NCBI GenBank assembly: GCA_002886105.1
Contig: CP025776.1
Span: forward strand, 620,001-684,000
Direction of reading: 5' to 3'
DNA from: Enterobacter sp. EA-1
GTDB lineage: Bacteria > Pseudomonadota > Gammaproteobacteria > Enterobacterales > Enterobacteriaceae
Length of the DNA: 64,000 bases
Position 1 is the first letter of the stretch, and each line of letters begins with the position of its first letter. The translations under genes and the position numbers were made by a program. Below, one piece after another: positions 1 to 9,889 of this stretch. A model generated the notes under the pieces. The model saw nothing but the letters and a program-made list of their open reading frames with translations. It ran no database searches and had not been told where the DNA came from.

Positions 1-714
1 GCCACGCTGTTGAATGTGGCGCAAAGCAACACCTCCTATACGCCGTACTTATTGATGACCCTGCCTTTCTGTCTGGCGTCGTTCGGTTATCACGGCAATG
101 TACCGAGCCTGATGAAGTACTACGGTAAGGATCCGCGCACCATCATCCGTTGCACGGTCTACGGAACGCTGCTGGCGCTGGGGCTGTACGTTATCTGGCT
201 GCTGGTGACCATGGGCAATATTCCACGTCCGGCGTTTATCGACATCGCGGCAAAGGGCGGAAATATTGATGTGTTGGTACAGGCGTTGAGCGGCGTGCTG
301 AACAGCCGCAGTCTGGATCTGCTGCTGGTGATTTTCTCGAATTTTGCCGTCGCCAGTTCTTTCCTTGGGGTTACGCTGGGGCTGTTTGACTATCTGGCGG
401 ATTTGTTCAACTTTGATGACTCTCCGCTGGGGCGTTTTAAAACCGCGCTGCTGACATTCACGCCACCGATCATTGGCGGTGTGCTCTGGCCGAATGGTTT
501 TTTATATGCCATTGGGTATGCGGGTCTGGCCGCGACCATCTGGGCGGCCATTGTGCCGGCCTTGCTGGCAAATGCATCCCGTAAACGCTTTGGCAGCCCG
601 ATTTTCCGCGTTTGGGGCGGTAAGCCAATGATTGTATTGATCCTGTTGTTTGGCGCAGGCAACGCGGCGGTGCATCTGCTTTCCAGCTTTAATCTGTTGC
701 CGGTTTACCAGTAG
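1..714 (+). CDS. mtr: Tryptophan-specific permease Mtr, 3' part
   Basis: About 237 C-terminal residues of an inner-membrane aromatic amino acid permease of the HAAAP (Mtr/TnaB/TyrP) family, which imports tryptophan by proton symport. The frame is open from the first base, so the gene starts before the window; the E. coli protein has about 414 residues. Several hydrophobic helices are visible, and the last one leads into the terminal [10 protein letters not shown]. No frame break is seen. The neighbouring yhbW, read toward it, matches the E. coli order deaD-mtr-yhbW, which supports Mtr over the close relative TyrP. Confidence 0.9.
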   Translation, partial: ATLLNVAQSNTSYTPYLLMTLPFCLASFGYHGNVPSLMKYYGKDPRTIIRCTVYGTLLALGLYVIWLLVTMGNIPRPAFIDIAAKGGNIDVLVQALSGVLNSRSLDLLLVIFSNFAVASSFLGVTLGLFDYLADLFNFDDSPLGRFKTALLTFTPPIIGGVLWPNGFLYAIGYAGLAATIWAAIVPALLANASRKRFGSPIFRVWGGKPMIVLILLFGAGNAAVHLLSSFNLLPVYQ

Positions 715-721
715 CATAAAG

Positions 722-756
722 CCGGGCGGCGCGGCTGACTGGCCTGCGCCACCCGG
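722..756. terminator. Hairpin between convergent mtr and yhbW
   Basis: An 11-bp inverted repeat (CCGGGCGGCGC at 722-732 and GCGCCACCCGG at 746-756) pairs with one G-U across a 13-base loop. It sits exactly between two convergent stop codons. There is no long T-run on either side, so it may be a weak bidirectional terminator or a processing/stabilising hairpin. Confidence 0.5.
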
Positions 757-763
757 TGAAACG

Positions 764-1772
764 CTAGCCCAGAAGTTCTTCTTTCACCTGCATGGCCAGC
801 TCAAATGAATGCAGCCGCGCGTGATCAAAAATCTGCCCATTAACCATAATCTCGTCTGCATCCGTTTCCCGCAGAATGGATTCGAGACCGTGGCGCACCT
901 TCGCCTTATCGCCCACCAAAGACATGCTTAGCGCCTGTTGCACGCCGTACTGCTCCGACGGTGACCAGAATTGATCCATACTCTGGATTGGCGGCGGCAA
1001 CTGCGCACTTTCGCCACGGCGCAGTTTCACAAAGGCCTGCTGCACGGAGGTAAACAGGAATTCTGCATCGCGGTTGCTGTCGGCGGCGACAATATTGATG
1101 CACACCATCGCGTACGGTTTTTCCAACCGCTCCGAAGGTTTGAAATTGGAGCGGTAGAGATGCAGCGCACCGGAACAGCATATCCGGCGCAAAATGCGAG
1201 GCAAACGCAAACGGCAGACCAAGCTGTGCAGCCAGTTGTGCACTATACAGGCTGGAACCCAGCAGCCAGACCGGGATCTTCTCGCCATAGCCACCGGCAC
1301 CGGGCGCACGTGTGGATTCGGATCGCGGGCATCAAACCAGTCCACCAGTTCTGCCACATCACGCGGGAAGTTATCAATATCGCCGCTCATATGGCGACGC
1401 AATGCCATCATTGTGCGCTGATCGCTACCGGTGCGCGACCCAGTCCAAGATCAATACGGCCGGGGATAAAGTGTATTCAGCGTGCCGAATTGCTCTGCGA
1501 TCACCAGTGGTGAATGATTTGGGAGCATAACGCCGCCGGAACCCAGATGCAGGGTTTGCGTATTCGCCGCCGGGGTAGCCAATCAACACCGAGGTCGCCG
1601 CGCTGGCGATACCGGTCATATTGTGGTGCTCCGCCAGCCAGTAACGGTGATAACCGCGCTTTTCAGCGAGTTTTGCCAGATCCAGCGAGTGCGTAAACGC
1701 CTCGCGGGCGCTGGAATGTTGCGGGATCGGCGCCAGATCGAGCACCGAAAAAGGAATGGTTTTATCAGACAT
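764..1772 (-). CDS. yhbW: Luciferase-like monooxygenase YhbW
   Basis: Flavin-dependent, bacterial-luciferase-like monooxygenase family protein of about 335 residues; the substrate is unknown in E. coli too. The N-terminus reads [17 protein letters not shown] and continues into the conserved [10 protein letters not shown] segment; the C-terminal part ends [10 protein letters not shown]. The reading frame is broken at about 1570-1575, where the protein predicts GYLAANT and the DNA has CCGGGG in place of CCAGG. More shifts lie near 1425 and between 1190 and 1300. The full span equals the usual family length to within a base, so sequence error is more likely than a pseudogene. Confidence 0.85.
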
Positions 1773-1915
1773 AAAAACTCACTTTGCTACAGCATCGTCA
1801 TCAGATTGAAGGTCTTCTTCCAGCCCACGGCGCAATGTGCCGCGCCCGGCCAGAAAAGCTGCAACTTTTATAGTGCATTAACCTTTGCTGATAGCTGTTA
1901 ACAACTTGAGCCTTT

Positions 1916-2795
1916 TTACTGTTGCAGCGCCGGTGCCCGGTAGCCTGCGCCAGTAGCCGTTACAGTCGCTGTTTGACGCCAGCGGCAGCGGTGATGCGCC
2001 GGTTTCATTGCGACGAAACGCATCGAGCATGGTAAACGTGTCATTACCCATCGGCGACAGACGCACCACGTCCACAATCCCGTTCATGGATGTCAGTTCA
2101 TTGCCGAGATTGTAGACATAGCCGCTCATGGTCTGGATGCCATTAAGCACAAACACCTGCTGATTTTCCTGCGACAGCATGCTGCGCCCGTTCGGGTATT
2201 TGATACAGCAGGTTTCGCATTCGTCTTTCGGTCGGTCTTCCGAACGGGCCGTAAAGCAGCGCGCGGAGTAGGCCAGCGGCAAATGACCGTAGCTGAGCAC
2301 TTCCACTTCAAATTGCTGACGGATGCCCAGCGCATCGCACTGATCGAGCAGGTTAATCAGCCAGTCGCGGGAAAGCTCCACCGGCATGCACCAGCGCACC
2401 ATGCCTTGCTTCAGCAACAAGCGTAACGTCACTGCGTTATAGCAGTTGAGCGCATGCCCGGCGACAAACGGCAGCTTGCGGTCCGCGCACATATTCACCA
2501 CGCCCAAATCGCTGGCTTCCAGCAGGAATTCGCCGTTATCGACATAGCGTTTGAGTTCGTTCAGCTCAGATGACGCTTGCACCAGCGCAAGAGTGGAAAG
2601 CACCACCTGTTTGCCGCTGGTCGCCAGCTCCTTCGCCATATCGAGCCAGTCGCCGACTTTGGTGGCGCGGCGCTTGCTGCAAACGGCTTCGCCAAGATAG
2701 ATAATATCGGCGGTGCTGTTTGCCGCACGGCGATAAAAGTCTTCCAGCGTCTCTTTTGACCAGTAGTAAAGCACCGGTCCTAATGAATATTTCAT
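1916..2795 (-). CDS. ubiV: O2-independent ubiquinone biosynthesis protein UbiV
   Basis: Peptidase U32-family iron-sulfur protein that works with UbiU in oxygen-independent hydroxylation of the ubiquinone ring (formerly YhbV). Cysteines 39, 180, 193 and 197, the known 4Fe-4S ligands of E. coli UbiV, are present (EAVCSK near 39; CFTARS and ECETCC later). The frame is open from 2795 but runs on to 1878. A shift near 1940 in the conserved GYWRRL tail would give a normal stop at 1916 and about 293 residues, the usual size. It lies 7 bp downstream of ubiU in the same direction, so the two are almost certainly cotranscribed. Confidence 0.92.
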
Positions 2796-2802
2796 GTTCT
2801 AC

Positions 2803-3800
2803 CTACTGCCATTTACGGTGGTACGCGCCAAGGGTGGTTTGCGTACCTTCAGACATCGATCCCAGCGTGTCCATCCACGCGGGCTGCGGCACGAAATTTT
2901 GCGGGGGAAGCCATGCAGCGATCGATTGCCTGACGCCACACTTTTGCCACTGGCTAACATAGGCCGGGCTACGCTGGCGCCCTTCGATTTTGACCGAGGC
3001 GATGTTCGCCGCCAGCAGTTCCGGCAGCAACTCCAGTGTGTTCAGGCTGGTGGGCTCTTCCAGCGCGTGGTAGCGCTCGCCATCCACCAGATAACGCCCT
3101 TTGCACAGAGTCGGGTAACCCGCGTTTTCGCCATCCGGTAACGATCGATCAGCACCTCGTTGAGGCGGGATTCCAGCCCCTGCGGGGGTTTGCTGCCAAC
3201 GGACAAAGCGCGCCGGGGAGCATGCGCCCACAGTATTCGGCGATTCACCCGTCAGGTAAGAGGAGAGGTAGCAGCGTCCTTCCGCCATAATGCACAGGCT
3301 GCCGAAGGCGAACACTTCCAGCGGCACAGGAGTGACGCGGGCCGGATGTTTAACCTCGGTGGATAGATAACACACGCGGCAGCACGACGCGGGCGACATC
3401 AAAGTGGCGATGATAAAAACGGATAGCCTCTTCATTGGTCGCAGAAGCCTGCACGGAAACATGGCGTTCAATGTGCGGATAACGCTCGGCGGCGTACTCC
3501 AGCATCGCCAGATCCGCCGGGATCAATGCATCGGCACCAATTTGCGCCGCCATATCCACCGCACGCTCCCAGCGTGAGTAGCCATCCGGATGCGCAAAGG
3601 TATTGATGGCAATATGCAGTTTGCGGCGATGCTGATGCACAAAACTGACCGCCTCCGGAGTTTTTTTCTCCGTAAAATTGGAGTCCGGCGAAATGACGGG
3701 CGTTGGTGTCATCTTTCAGGCCGATATAGACAGCGTCGGCGCCGTTTTCGATGGCCGCCTTCAATGCCGGAAGGTTTCCGGCAGGGCAGAGCAACTCCAT
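2803..3800 (-). CDS. ubiU: O2-independent ubiquinone biosynthesis protein UbiU
   Basis: U32-family partner of UbiV (formerly YhbU). It begins MELLCPAGNLPALKAAIENG, and downstream segments such as HVSVQASATNEEAIRFYHR and SVKIEGRQRSPAYV are characteristic. The 998-bp span fits the usual 331 residues, but it is read in at least three frames. One break at 3354-3359 replaces an expected CCTGG (plus strand) by CCTCGG; another near 3681 adds a C. The start at 3800 faces ubiT across a 234-bp divergent promoter region. Function is inferred from clear identity with E. coli UbiU. Confidence 0.9.
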
Positions 3801-3895
3801 AGTGTATCCTGCAATCAGGGGCGCAGTGGCCCGGTCGTACCGGGGCGCTAATTGTTAACGAACTGGGATTTTAGTTAACCTGTCTGCGACAATTC

Positions 3896-3909
3896 TTGAT
3901 TTGAGGCAG
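3896..3909. promoter_or_regulatory. Possible FNR site in the ubiU/ubiT divergent promoter
   Basis: TTGATTTGAGGCAG has a perfect left FNR half-site (TTGAT) and a poor right half against TTGAT-N4-ATCAA. E. coli ubiUV is induced anaerobically by FNR, so a site here would fit. The match alone is weak. Confidence 0.4.
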
Positions 3910-4034
3910 TTAAATGTGTATTGGCAATACCAATAATCAGGGCCTATTTATTGTGTAATTGTTGATTTGCGCCGCTATGTCATTTCATTGGTGTGGCAAA
4001 ATAGCAGTCATTATCATTTCAGGGAGTAAAGCTC

Positions 4035-4559
4035 GTGTTGGAAAAATTGCGTTCACATCTTGTTCACTTTGGTCCGTCGTTACTGAGTGTGCCGGTTAAG
4101 CTGACGCCTTTCGCCATCAAGCGCCGGTACTGGAGCAGGTGCTGCGCTGGCAGTTCCAACAGGCTCTGGCGGACGGAGAGCTTGAGTTTCTGGAAGGCCG
4201 CTGGTTAAGTATTCAGGTTCGTGATATCGGCCTGACGTGGTATACCTCTGTTGAGGACGGGCGGTTGATCGTGCGCGAATCGGCGGACGCCGATGTGAGC
4301 TTCAGCGCGGATGCCAGCGATTTGCTGATGATTGCCGCACGCAAACAGGATCCGGATACGCTCTTCTTCCAGCGCCGACTGGTGATTGAAGGGGATACGG
4401 AGCTGGGGCTTTACGTTAAGAATTTGATGGACGCCATTGAACTGGAGCAGATGCCAAAACCCCCTGCGGGTGATGCTGTTGCAGTTGGCGGAATTTGTTG
4501 AGGCTGGCCTGCAAGCGCCGCCTGCAACGACACAACCTTCTGTAGGTGAGCCATGCTGA
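4035..4559 (+). CDS. ubiT: Ubiquinone biosynthesis accessory factor UbiT (SCP2 domain)
   Basis: SCP2 sterol-carrier-like lipid-binding protein (YhbT) needed for O2-independent ubiquinone synthesis. The chosen start is GTG at 4035 (MLEKLRSHLVHFGPSLLS in translation), as in E. coli, preceded by AGGGAG. The core ADVSFSADASDLLMIAARKQ and DTELGLYVKNLMDAIELEQM is nearly identical to E. coli UbiT. The frame breaks at 4124-4127 (CCGG where KRQVLEQVL predicts CCAGG) and at about 4460 (one C too many). The native stop at 4557-4559 overlaps the yhbS start by 7 bp. Confidence 0.9.
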
Positions 4560-5058
4560 TTAGAGTTGAAATTCCCATTGATGCGCCCGGGTATCGACGC
4601 GTTGCTCCGGCGCAGCTTTGGCGGCGAGGGCGAAGCCCGGCTGGTGCACGATCTGCGCGAAGACGGTTTGATCACGCTGGGATTTGTCGCAACCGATGAT
4701 GAAGGGCTGGTGATTGGCTACGTTGCGTTCAGCCCGGTTACGGTTGAGGGCGAAGAGCTGCAATGGGTCGGGCTTGCGCCGCTGGCGGTGGACGAACAGT
4801 ATCGCGGGCAGGGCCTTGCGCGCCAGTTGGTGTATGAAGGGCTGGATTCGCTGAATGAGTTTGGCTACGCGGCCGCGGTGACGCTGGGCGATCCGGCTTT
4901 CTACAGTCGTCTCGGTTTTGAAAACGCGGCGCAGCACGGCCTGCACTGCCGTTGGCCGGAAACCGAAGCGGCGTTTCTGGTGCACCGCCCTGGCTGACGA
5001 TGCCTTAAACGGCGTACGTGGTCTGGTTGAGTATTCAGAGCACTTCAATCGCCTGTAA
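4553..5058 (+). CDS. yhbS: GNAT-family N-acetyltransferase YhbS
   Basis: Small GCN5-related acetyltransferase whose acyl acceptor is unknown. The start ATG at 4553 gives [13 protein letters not shown] and overlaps the end of ubiT, implying translational coupling. The acetyl-CoA-binding motif is visible as [14 protein letters not shown], followed by the conserved [17 protein letters not shown] region. Two frame breaks lie at predicted CCTGG sites: 4586-4591 (CCCGGG) and 4986-4993 (GCCCTGG), the second hiding the native ending [12 protein letters not shown]...FNRL. About 167 residues after correction. Confidence 0.9.
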
Positions 5059-5348
5059 CCGCAGGCGATAGCAAACTCTCCTGCAGCGCTTCGAATGAGC
5101 CATCTCCGGCGACGAGGCGCTCTTTCTGGCGCTTGGTCAACTGTTTGATTCGGTATTCCAGCCGCAGCGCGATCGATTTGTCCCCTACCTGCGCCGAAAA
5201 GACCAGCTCCAGCACGCCTTTTCCCCGTAACGCTTTTGCCCCTTTTCCGTTTTGATGCTGCGTAAAGCGGCGCGCGACATCGGTAGTAATGCCGGTATAG
5301 AGGGCATTGTCCGGCGTACGAATAAGATAGAGAAAACCAGGGCGTCAT
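5045..5348 (-). CDS. yhbQ: GIY-YIG domain protein YhbQ
   Basis: About 100-residue GIY-YIG nuclease-superfamily protein, reported to act as a DNA damage-response endonuclease in E. coli. It starts MTPWF at 5348; one extra T near 5335 shifts the frame, after which [17 protein letters not shown] (the GIY-YIG region) and [15 protein letters not shown] can be read. The stop at 5045 lies inside the 3' end of convergent yhbS, giving a 14-bp tail-to-tail overlap, as is common in this dense region. Confidence 0.85.
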
Positions 5349-5400
5349 GGCGGTATTCATTGTGTTAATGTGAACGAAAAATAACACGAGGAAGGGCAAA

Positions 5401-5837
5401 ATGGAGACTCTTGCGGCCATTAATCGCTGGTTGGCAAAACAGCATGTGGTGACTGGTGCGTGGCGAACAGGGGAGAGTTATGGTGCGCCAATGCATTTTA
5501 TTTCTACGATCCGCACGCCGTGGCGTTTTATGTCCTGAGTGAAGATCAGACGCGCCATGGGCAAATGACTGGCCTGAAAGCGCAGGTTGCCGGTACGGTA
5601 AACGGTCAACCGAAAACCGTGGCGTTGATCCGGGGCGTGCAGTTCGCCGGGGAGATCCGTCGGCTGGATGAAGAGGAAAGCGCGGTCCCGCGCGCGCAGT
5701 ACAACCGTCGCTTTCCGGTAGCTCGCATGTTGTCAGCCCCGATGTGGGAAATTCGCCTCAACGAGGTGAAATTCACCGACAACACGCTGGGGTTTGGCAA
5801 AAAGCTTCACTGGATCCGTGAATCAGGCACCCAGTAA
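5401..5837 (+). CDS. yhbP: YhbP family pyridoxamine-phosphate-oxidase-fold protein
   Basis: Protein of the UPF0306/YhbP family with a split-barrel, PNPOx-like flavin-binding fold; its reaction is unknown. The N-terminus reads [19 protein letters not shown] break near 5453 (ACTGG for an expected ACCTGG, residues TW) moves to the frame carrying [20 protein letters not shown] through [18 protein letters not shown]. About 145 residues. The last 15 bp overlap the 3' end of convergent yhbO. Confidence 0.88.
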
Positions 5838-6338
5838 ACGCAGTGCTTCGCGGTTGAAGGCGGGCAAATCATCGGGGGTTCGGCTGGTGATCAGTTGATC
5901 GTTATCGATCACCACTTCGGTCATAAAACTCGCCCCCGGCGTTTTTCACATCCACAACGATGGGTTTCACCGCCGTCAGCTTACGGCCTCTCACCACATC
6001 TGCGCTGATCAGCAGCTGTGGGCCGTGGCAAATGGCGAAAACAGGTTTACCGGCGCTGATAAAGTCCCGCGTAAAGGTTACAAAGCGATCGTCTCCGCGC
6101 AGATAATCCGGTGAATGCCCACCCGGTAGCAACAGCGCATCAAAATCCGCCGGGCTAACGTCATCAATGGCTTTATCGATCACCACATCGGCTTCGCCTT
6201 TTTACCGTGCACGGTTTTCCCTGCTTGTTTCTCAATGGTGATCACTTCATGCCCGGCTTTACGAAATTCCTGCGCCGGCGACGTGAATTCTGAATCTTCA
6301 AACTCGTCGGTGATCAAGACAGCAATTTTCTTGCTCAT
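5823..6338 (-). CDS. yhbO: DJ-1/PfpI family protein deglycase YhbO
   Basis: Stress-protective DJ-1/PfpI superfamily enzyme (protein/nucleotide deglycase 2), about 172 residues. It starts [20 protein letters not shown] at 6338. The nucleophile elbow with the catalytic cysteine, [10 protein letters not shown], lies near residue 104, preceded by [13 protein letters not shown]. Frame shifts lie near 6200 (TVHGKK-EADVV) and near 5925, after which the native tail [17 protein letters not shown]...LRLLGA is recovered. Confidence 0.9.
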
Positions 6339-6459
6339 AATTCCTCCGTTGTTTTGGCTTCAGAGAGGCGAATTATCCATACTGATAATTCACCAGAACA
6401 GTAAGCCCTGGTTCAGCGGGCGGGTATTGCAAGACGGATTCATCTGCAAAGGGGAAGAG

Positions 6460-7111
6460 ATGCAACGTATATTACTGACCGGGGCGACCGGTCTGGTGGG
6501 TGGGCATTTGCTGCGGCTCCTGATTAACGAGCCGCGCATCACCTCCATTGCTGCACCAACACGGCGTCCGTTGGGTGACGTCGCGGGCGTGTTCAATCCC
6601 CACGATCCGCAATTAACCGATGCGCTGGCACAGGTCACGGAACCCGTGGACACGGTCTTTGCTGCCTTGGCACCACACGGCGCGAAGCGGGCAGTAAAGA
6701 GGCATTCATCCATGCGGATTTCACGCTGGTGGTGGACACGGCGATAGCCGGTTTGCGGCTGGGGGCGAAACAGATGCTGGTGGTCAGTGCCATGGGAGCC
6801 AATGCACGCTCTCCCTTTTTTATAACCGGGTAAAAGGCGAAATGGAGAATGCGTTAATCGCGCAGGGGTGGCCTTCATTGACAATCGCCCGCCCGTCGAT
6901 GCTGCTGGGAGATCGCCAGAAGACGCGCTTTAATGAGTCGTTGCTGGCACCGCTGTTTCGTTTTCTCCCGGGCAACTGGAAGTCAATTAACGCGCAGGAT
7001 GTCGCGCAGGCGTTACTGACGCTGGCATTTTCGCCAAATACCAGTGGGGTACAGATCATCGGGTCGGCACAGCTTCGCGCCATTGCGGCTGAGCGTGCAT
7101 TTGCAAAATAG
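6460..7111 (+). CDS. yraR: NAD(P)-binding oxidoreductase YraR
   Basis: Rossmann-fold NAD(P)H-binding protein of the NmrA/TIP30-like group; no substrate is known. It starts [20 protein letters not shown], with the TGATGLVG dinucleotide loop at residues 8-15. Later segments [23 protein letters not shown] and [19 protein letters not shown] hold the substrate and NAD-fold region. Frame breaks near 6665-6700 and 6815-6830. About 216 residues after correction, as expected for YraR. It precedes yraQ by 53 bp on the same strand. Confidence 0.88.
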
Positions 7112-7164
7112 CATTTCCGGCGTACTATTCGCAGGCTCAAACCACATTATCCCCGGGGAATGTT

Positions 7165-8207
7165 ATGACTGGTCAGTCTTCATCCTCAGGCGGCACCCCG
7201 CTTTCAGTGGTGGAAACCCGCACTGTTCTTTCTTGTTGTTATCGTTGGTCTTTTGGTATGTGAAATGGCAGCCTTATTACGGCAAAGCCTTCACGGCTGC
7301 AGAAACACACAGTATTGGTAAATCTATTCTCGCGCAGGCCGATGCCAGTCCGTTTAAAGCGGCATGGGACTACGCAATGGTCTATTTCCTTGCCGTCTGG
7401 AAAGCCGCCGTACTGGGCGTGTTGCTGGGATCGTTAATTCAGGTGTTGATCCCGCGTGACTGGCTGCTGCGCACGCTGGGGCAAAAACGCGTTAGCGGTA
7501 CGCTCTTTGGTACGCTGTTCGCCTTGCACACCGGCATGATGTGCTCCTGCTGCGCCGCGCCGGTTGCCGCAGGTATGCGCCGCCAGCGCGTGTCGATGGG
7601 TGGTGCACTGGCATTCTGGATGGGTAACCCATTGCTGAACCCGGCCACGCTGGTGTTTATGGGGTTTGTACTTGGCTGGCATTTTGCTGCCATTCGCCTT
7701 GTGGCGGGACTGGTGACGGTCCTTGGCGTGGCGATGCTGGTGCAGGCGCTGGTGAAAGAGAACCCGCAGCAGGCGGATACCGTGGATATCACGCTGCCGG
7801 AGCCGCAGGGCAGCTTTATGGCACGCTGGGGAAAGCGCTGTGGCAGCTCTTCTGGAGCACTATTCCTGTTTATATTCTGGCAGTACTGGTGCTGGGCGCT
7901 GCGCGCGTCTGGTTGTTCCCGCATGCGGATGGCGCTATCGACAACACGCTGCTGTGGGTGATTGCCATGGCGATTGTCGGCTGCCTGTTTGTCATCCCGA
8001 CAGCGGCGGAAATCCCGATTGTTCAGACCATGATGCTGGCCGGTATGGGCATGGCCCCTGCGCTGGCATTACTGATCACGCTGCCGGCGGTGAGTTTACC
8101 GTCGCTTATCATGCTGCGTAAATCATTCCCGGCGAAAGCCTTGTGGATGACGGCGGGCACCGGTGGCGCTGTGCGGGATACTTACCGGAGTGATTGCGCT
8201 GTTCTGA
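7165..8207 (+). CDS. yraQ: Permease YraQ (DUF318/ArsP-type)
   Basis: Inner-membrane permease of the SO_0444/YraQ (ArsP-like) family, about 346 residues with 8-10 predicted helices. It starts MTGQSSSS at 7165. The cysteine-rich motif GMMCSCCAAPVAAGMRR near residue 115 and the later AAEIPIVQTMMLAGMG are the two conserved pseudo-symmetric family motifs. The frame is disturbed near 7185, 7245, 7830 and 8165. A bidirectional terminator follows. Confidence 0.88.
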
Positions 8208-8222
8208 TGGATGGCGGTCAAG

Positions 8223-8248
8223 AAAAACCCGGCAATGCCGGGTTTTTT
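8223..8248. terminator. Bidirectional intrinsic terminator between yraQ and dolP
   Basis: AAACCCGGCA-TGCCGGGTTT palindrome flanked by A-runs on the left and a six-T run on the right. It is suited to end both yraQ (plus) and dolP (minus) transcripts, which converge here. Confidence 0.85.
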
Positions 8249-8290
8249 GTTGTCACTCCTAAACCACCTCCGGGAGGTGGCGATCGCGCA

Positions 8291-8865
8291 TTACTTGATA
8301 AAGGTAAACGCGGTAGTGACGTGTTTGACGCCGCTGACGCGGCTGGCGATGTCCGCCGCAGCTTTGCCTTCACGGTCGGTCACGGGCCCATCAGGAACAC
8401 TTCCCCGTTTTCCGTGGTGACTTTCACGTTAGACGATTTCACCCGGTCGCTGCTTAAGAGCTGAGAACGCACCTTGGTGGTGATCCGGTATCGGAAGAGG
8501 CCGTGCCCAGACCAATCGGCTGACCGGCGGATCTCGTTAAAGACTTCGGTGGCGCCGTCAACGCCCACGGCAATCTGTTTTGCCCGGGAAGAGAGATCGG
8601 TGTTCGGCGCACCGGCCGGTCAGCAACACTTTCCCTTGATAGGCAGTGACGTTAATACGCGCTTCTTTCTTAATCTGTTCGTCTTTCGACAGCGCGCTAT
8701 TCACGCGCAGTTCCAGTGTACTGTCGTCAACTGCTGGGTGCCCACGGTACGCGGATCCGTCGCGGCTTTGGTGCCCATTGCTGCGGAACCTACCACCACA
8801 GCGCCAACACAACCTTGTAACAGCAGCGCGGAAATAAGGACTGCGAGGGGCGTAAATGCCTTCAT
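8291..8865 (-). CDS. dolP: Outer-membrane lipoprotein DolP (dual BON domain)
   Basis: Division- and outer-membrane stress-associated lipoprotein (YraP), about 191 residues. The N-terminus has a lipoprotein signal ending in LLLQGC. Two BON domains follow: the first around [20 protein letters not shown], the second around [20 protein letters not shown], ending [12 protein letters not shown]. Frame breaks near 8395, 8490, 8615 and 8735. The start ATG directly adjoins or overlaps the diaA stop, as in the E. coli diaA-dolP pair, which is sigma-E controlled in E. coli. Confidence 0.9.
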
Positions 8866-8874
8866 GTGTACTCC

Positions 8875-9470
8875 TTAATCATCCCTCGGTGAGGAAAAAG
8901 CGTGTTATCAATCAGATCGCATAAGCAATTGACCGTCAGCATGTGCATCTCCTGAATGCGCGCGCGCTGCGGTGGGAAGGAATACGAATTTCGACATCCT
9001 GCGGCCCCAGCAGACCCGCCAGCTCGCCACCGTCATAGCCCGTCAACGCGATGATCGACATATCGCGCGTTACCGCCGCTTCCACGGCCTTAACGATATC
9101 GCGACTGTTACCCCGCGTAGAGATAGCGAGCAGAATATCGCCGGTATGACCGAGCGCCCGAACCTGCTTGGCGTAAATCTCATCATGCAGACGATCGTTT
9201 GCTATTGCCGTTAAGACCACATTATCGGTATTAAGTGCAATGGCAGGTAAACTGGGGCGTTCTGTTTCCAAAACGGTTGATCATACTGGCAGCAAAATGC
9301 TGTGCGTTGGCGGCAGACGTGCCATTGCCACAACAGAGGATTTTGTTGCCGTTAAGCAGGGAGTGGACCATTGTCATGGCGGCGCGGGAAATGGCGTCAG
9401 GCAATGCTTCCGCCGCCGCAATTTGCGTTTGAATGCTTTCCGTAAAGCAGACTTTAATTCGTTCGAGCAC
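8875..9470 (-). CDS. diaA: DnaA initiator-associating protein DiaA (SIS domain)
   Basis: SIS (sugar isomerase) domain protein that binds DnaA and helps initiation complexes assemble at oriC; about 196 residues. The start is GTG at 9470 (codes [19 protein letters not shown]). The phosphosugar-binding loop [20 protein letters not shown] is intact; one break near 9270 and another near 8955 ([10 protein letters not shown]). The exact stop is uncertain: a late shift could end it at 8875-8877 or just before dolP. Confidence 0.9.
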
Positions 9471-9493
9471 GGTAATCCCTATAATTCCAGCAA

Positions 9494-9889
9494 TTATGAG
9501 TGGTCGTTAAAGGCGTTTTGTATCCACTCAACCTCATTTCCGGTGAAGGCTACCACATCAAACCGGCAATCCACAGTATCAAAACTCCCATTGTGCCGGG
9601 CGAGCCACAAACGGGCGGTATGCAGCAGTTTCACTTGCTTCGTCCGGGTGACGCTACTCAAGGCACCGCCGAAACGGCCTGACCTGCGATAACGCACCTC
9701 AATAAATACGGTGGTGTGATTGTGCCGCATTATCAAATCAATCTCGCCGCCGCGCTCACGCACGTTGGCGGCGATAAACTGCAGTCCTTTGCTTTCCAGC
9801 CAGCAACGCGCTTTGGCTTCCCACGCGTCGCCGGTCTGCTTACGACTTAACTCGCCGGGACGATTTGCCCCTGCTGGTATTTGAGCCAT
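9494..9889 (-). CDS. yraN: UPF0102 endonuclease-like protein YraN
   Basis: An unbroken 131-residue gene starting [12 protein letters not shown] at 9889. It belongs to the UPF0102 family with a PD-(D/E)XK nuclease fold: [13 protein letters not shown] carries the GEID acidic pair and [10 protein letters not shown] the E-x-K/R strand. No function is proven; the conserved place after lpoA hints at a DNA-processing role. Its start lies inside the end of lpoA (43-bp overlap), so the two are translated from one message. Confidence 0.9.
   Translation of the reverse strand: MAQIPAGANRPGELSRKQTGDAWEAKARCWLESKGLQFIAANVRERGGEIDLIMRHNHTTVFIEVRYRRSGRFGGALSSVTRTKQVKLLHTARLWLARHNGSFDTVDCRFDVVAFTGNEVEWIQNAFNDHS

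Noticed and set aside
2577-3141. Plus-strand frames opposite ubiV/ubiU
   Set aside because: Shadows of conserved minus-strand genes, no ribosome sites or domains.
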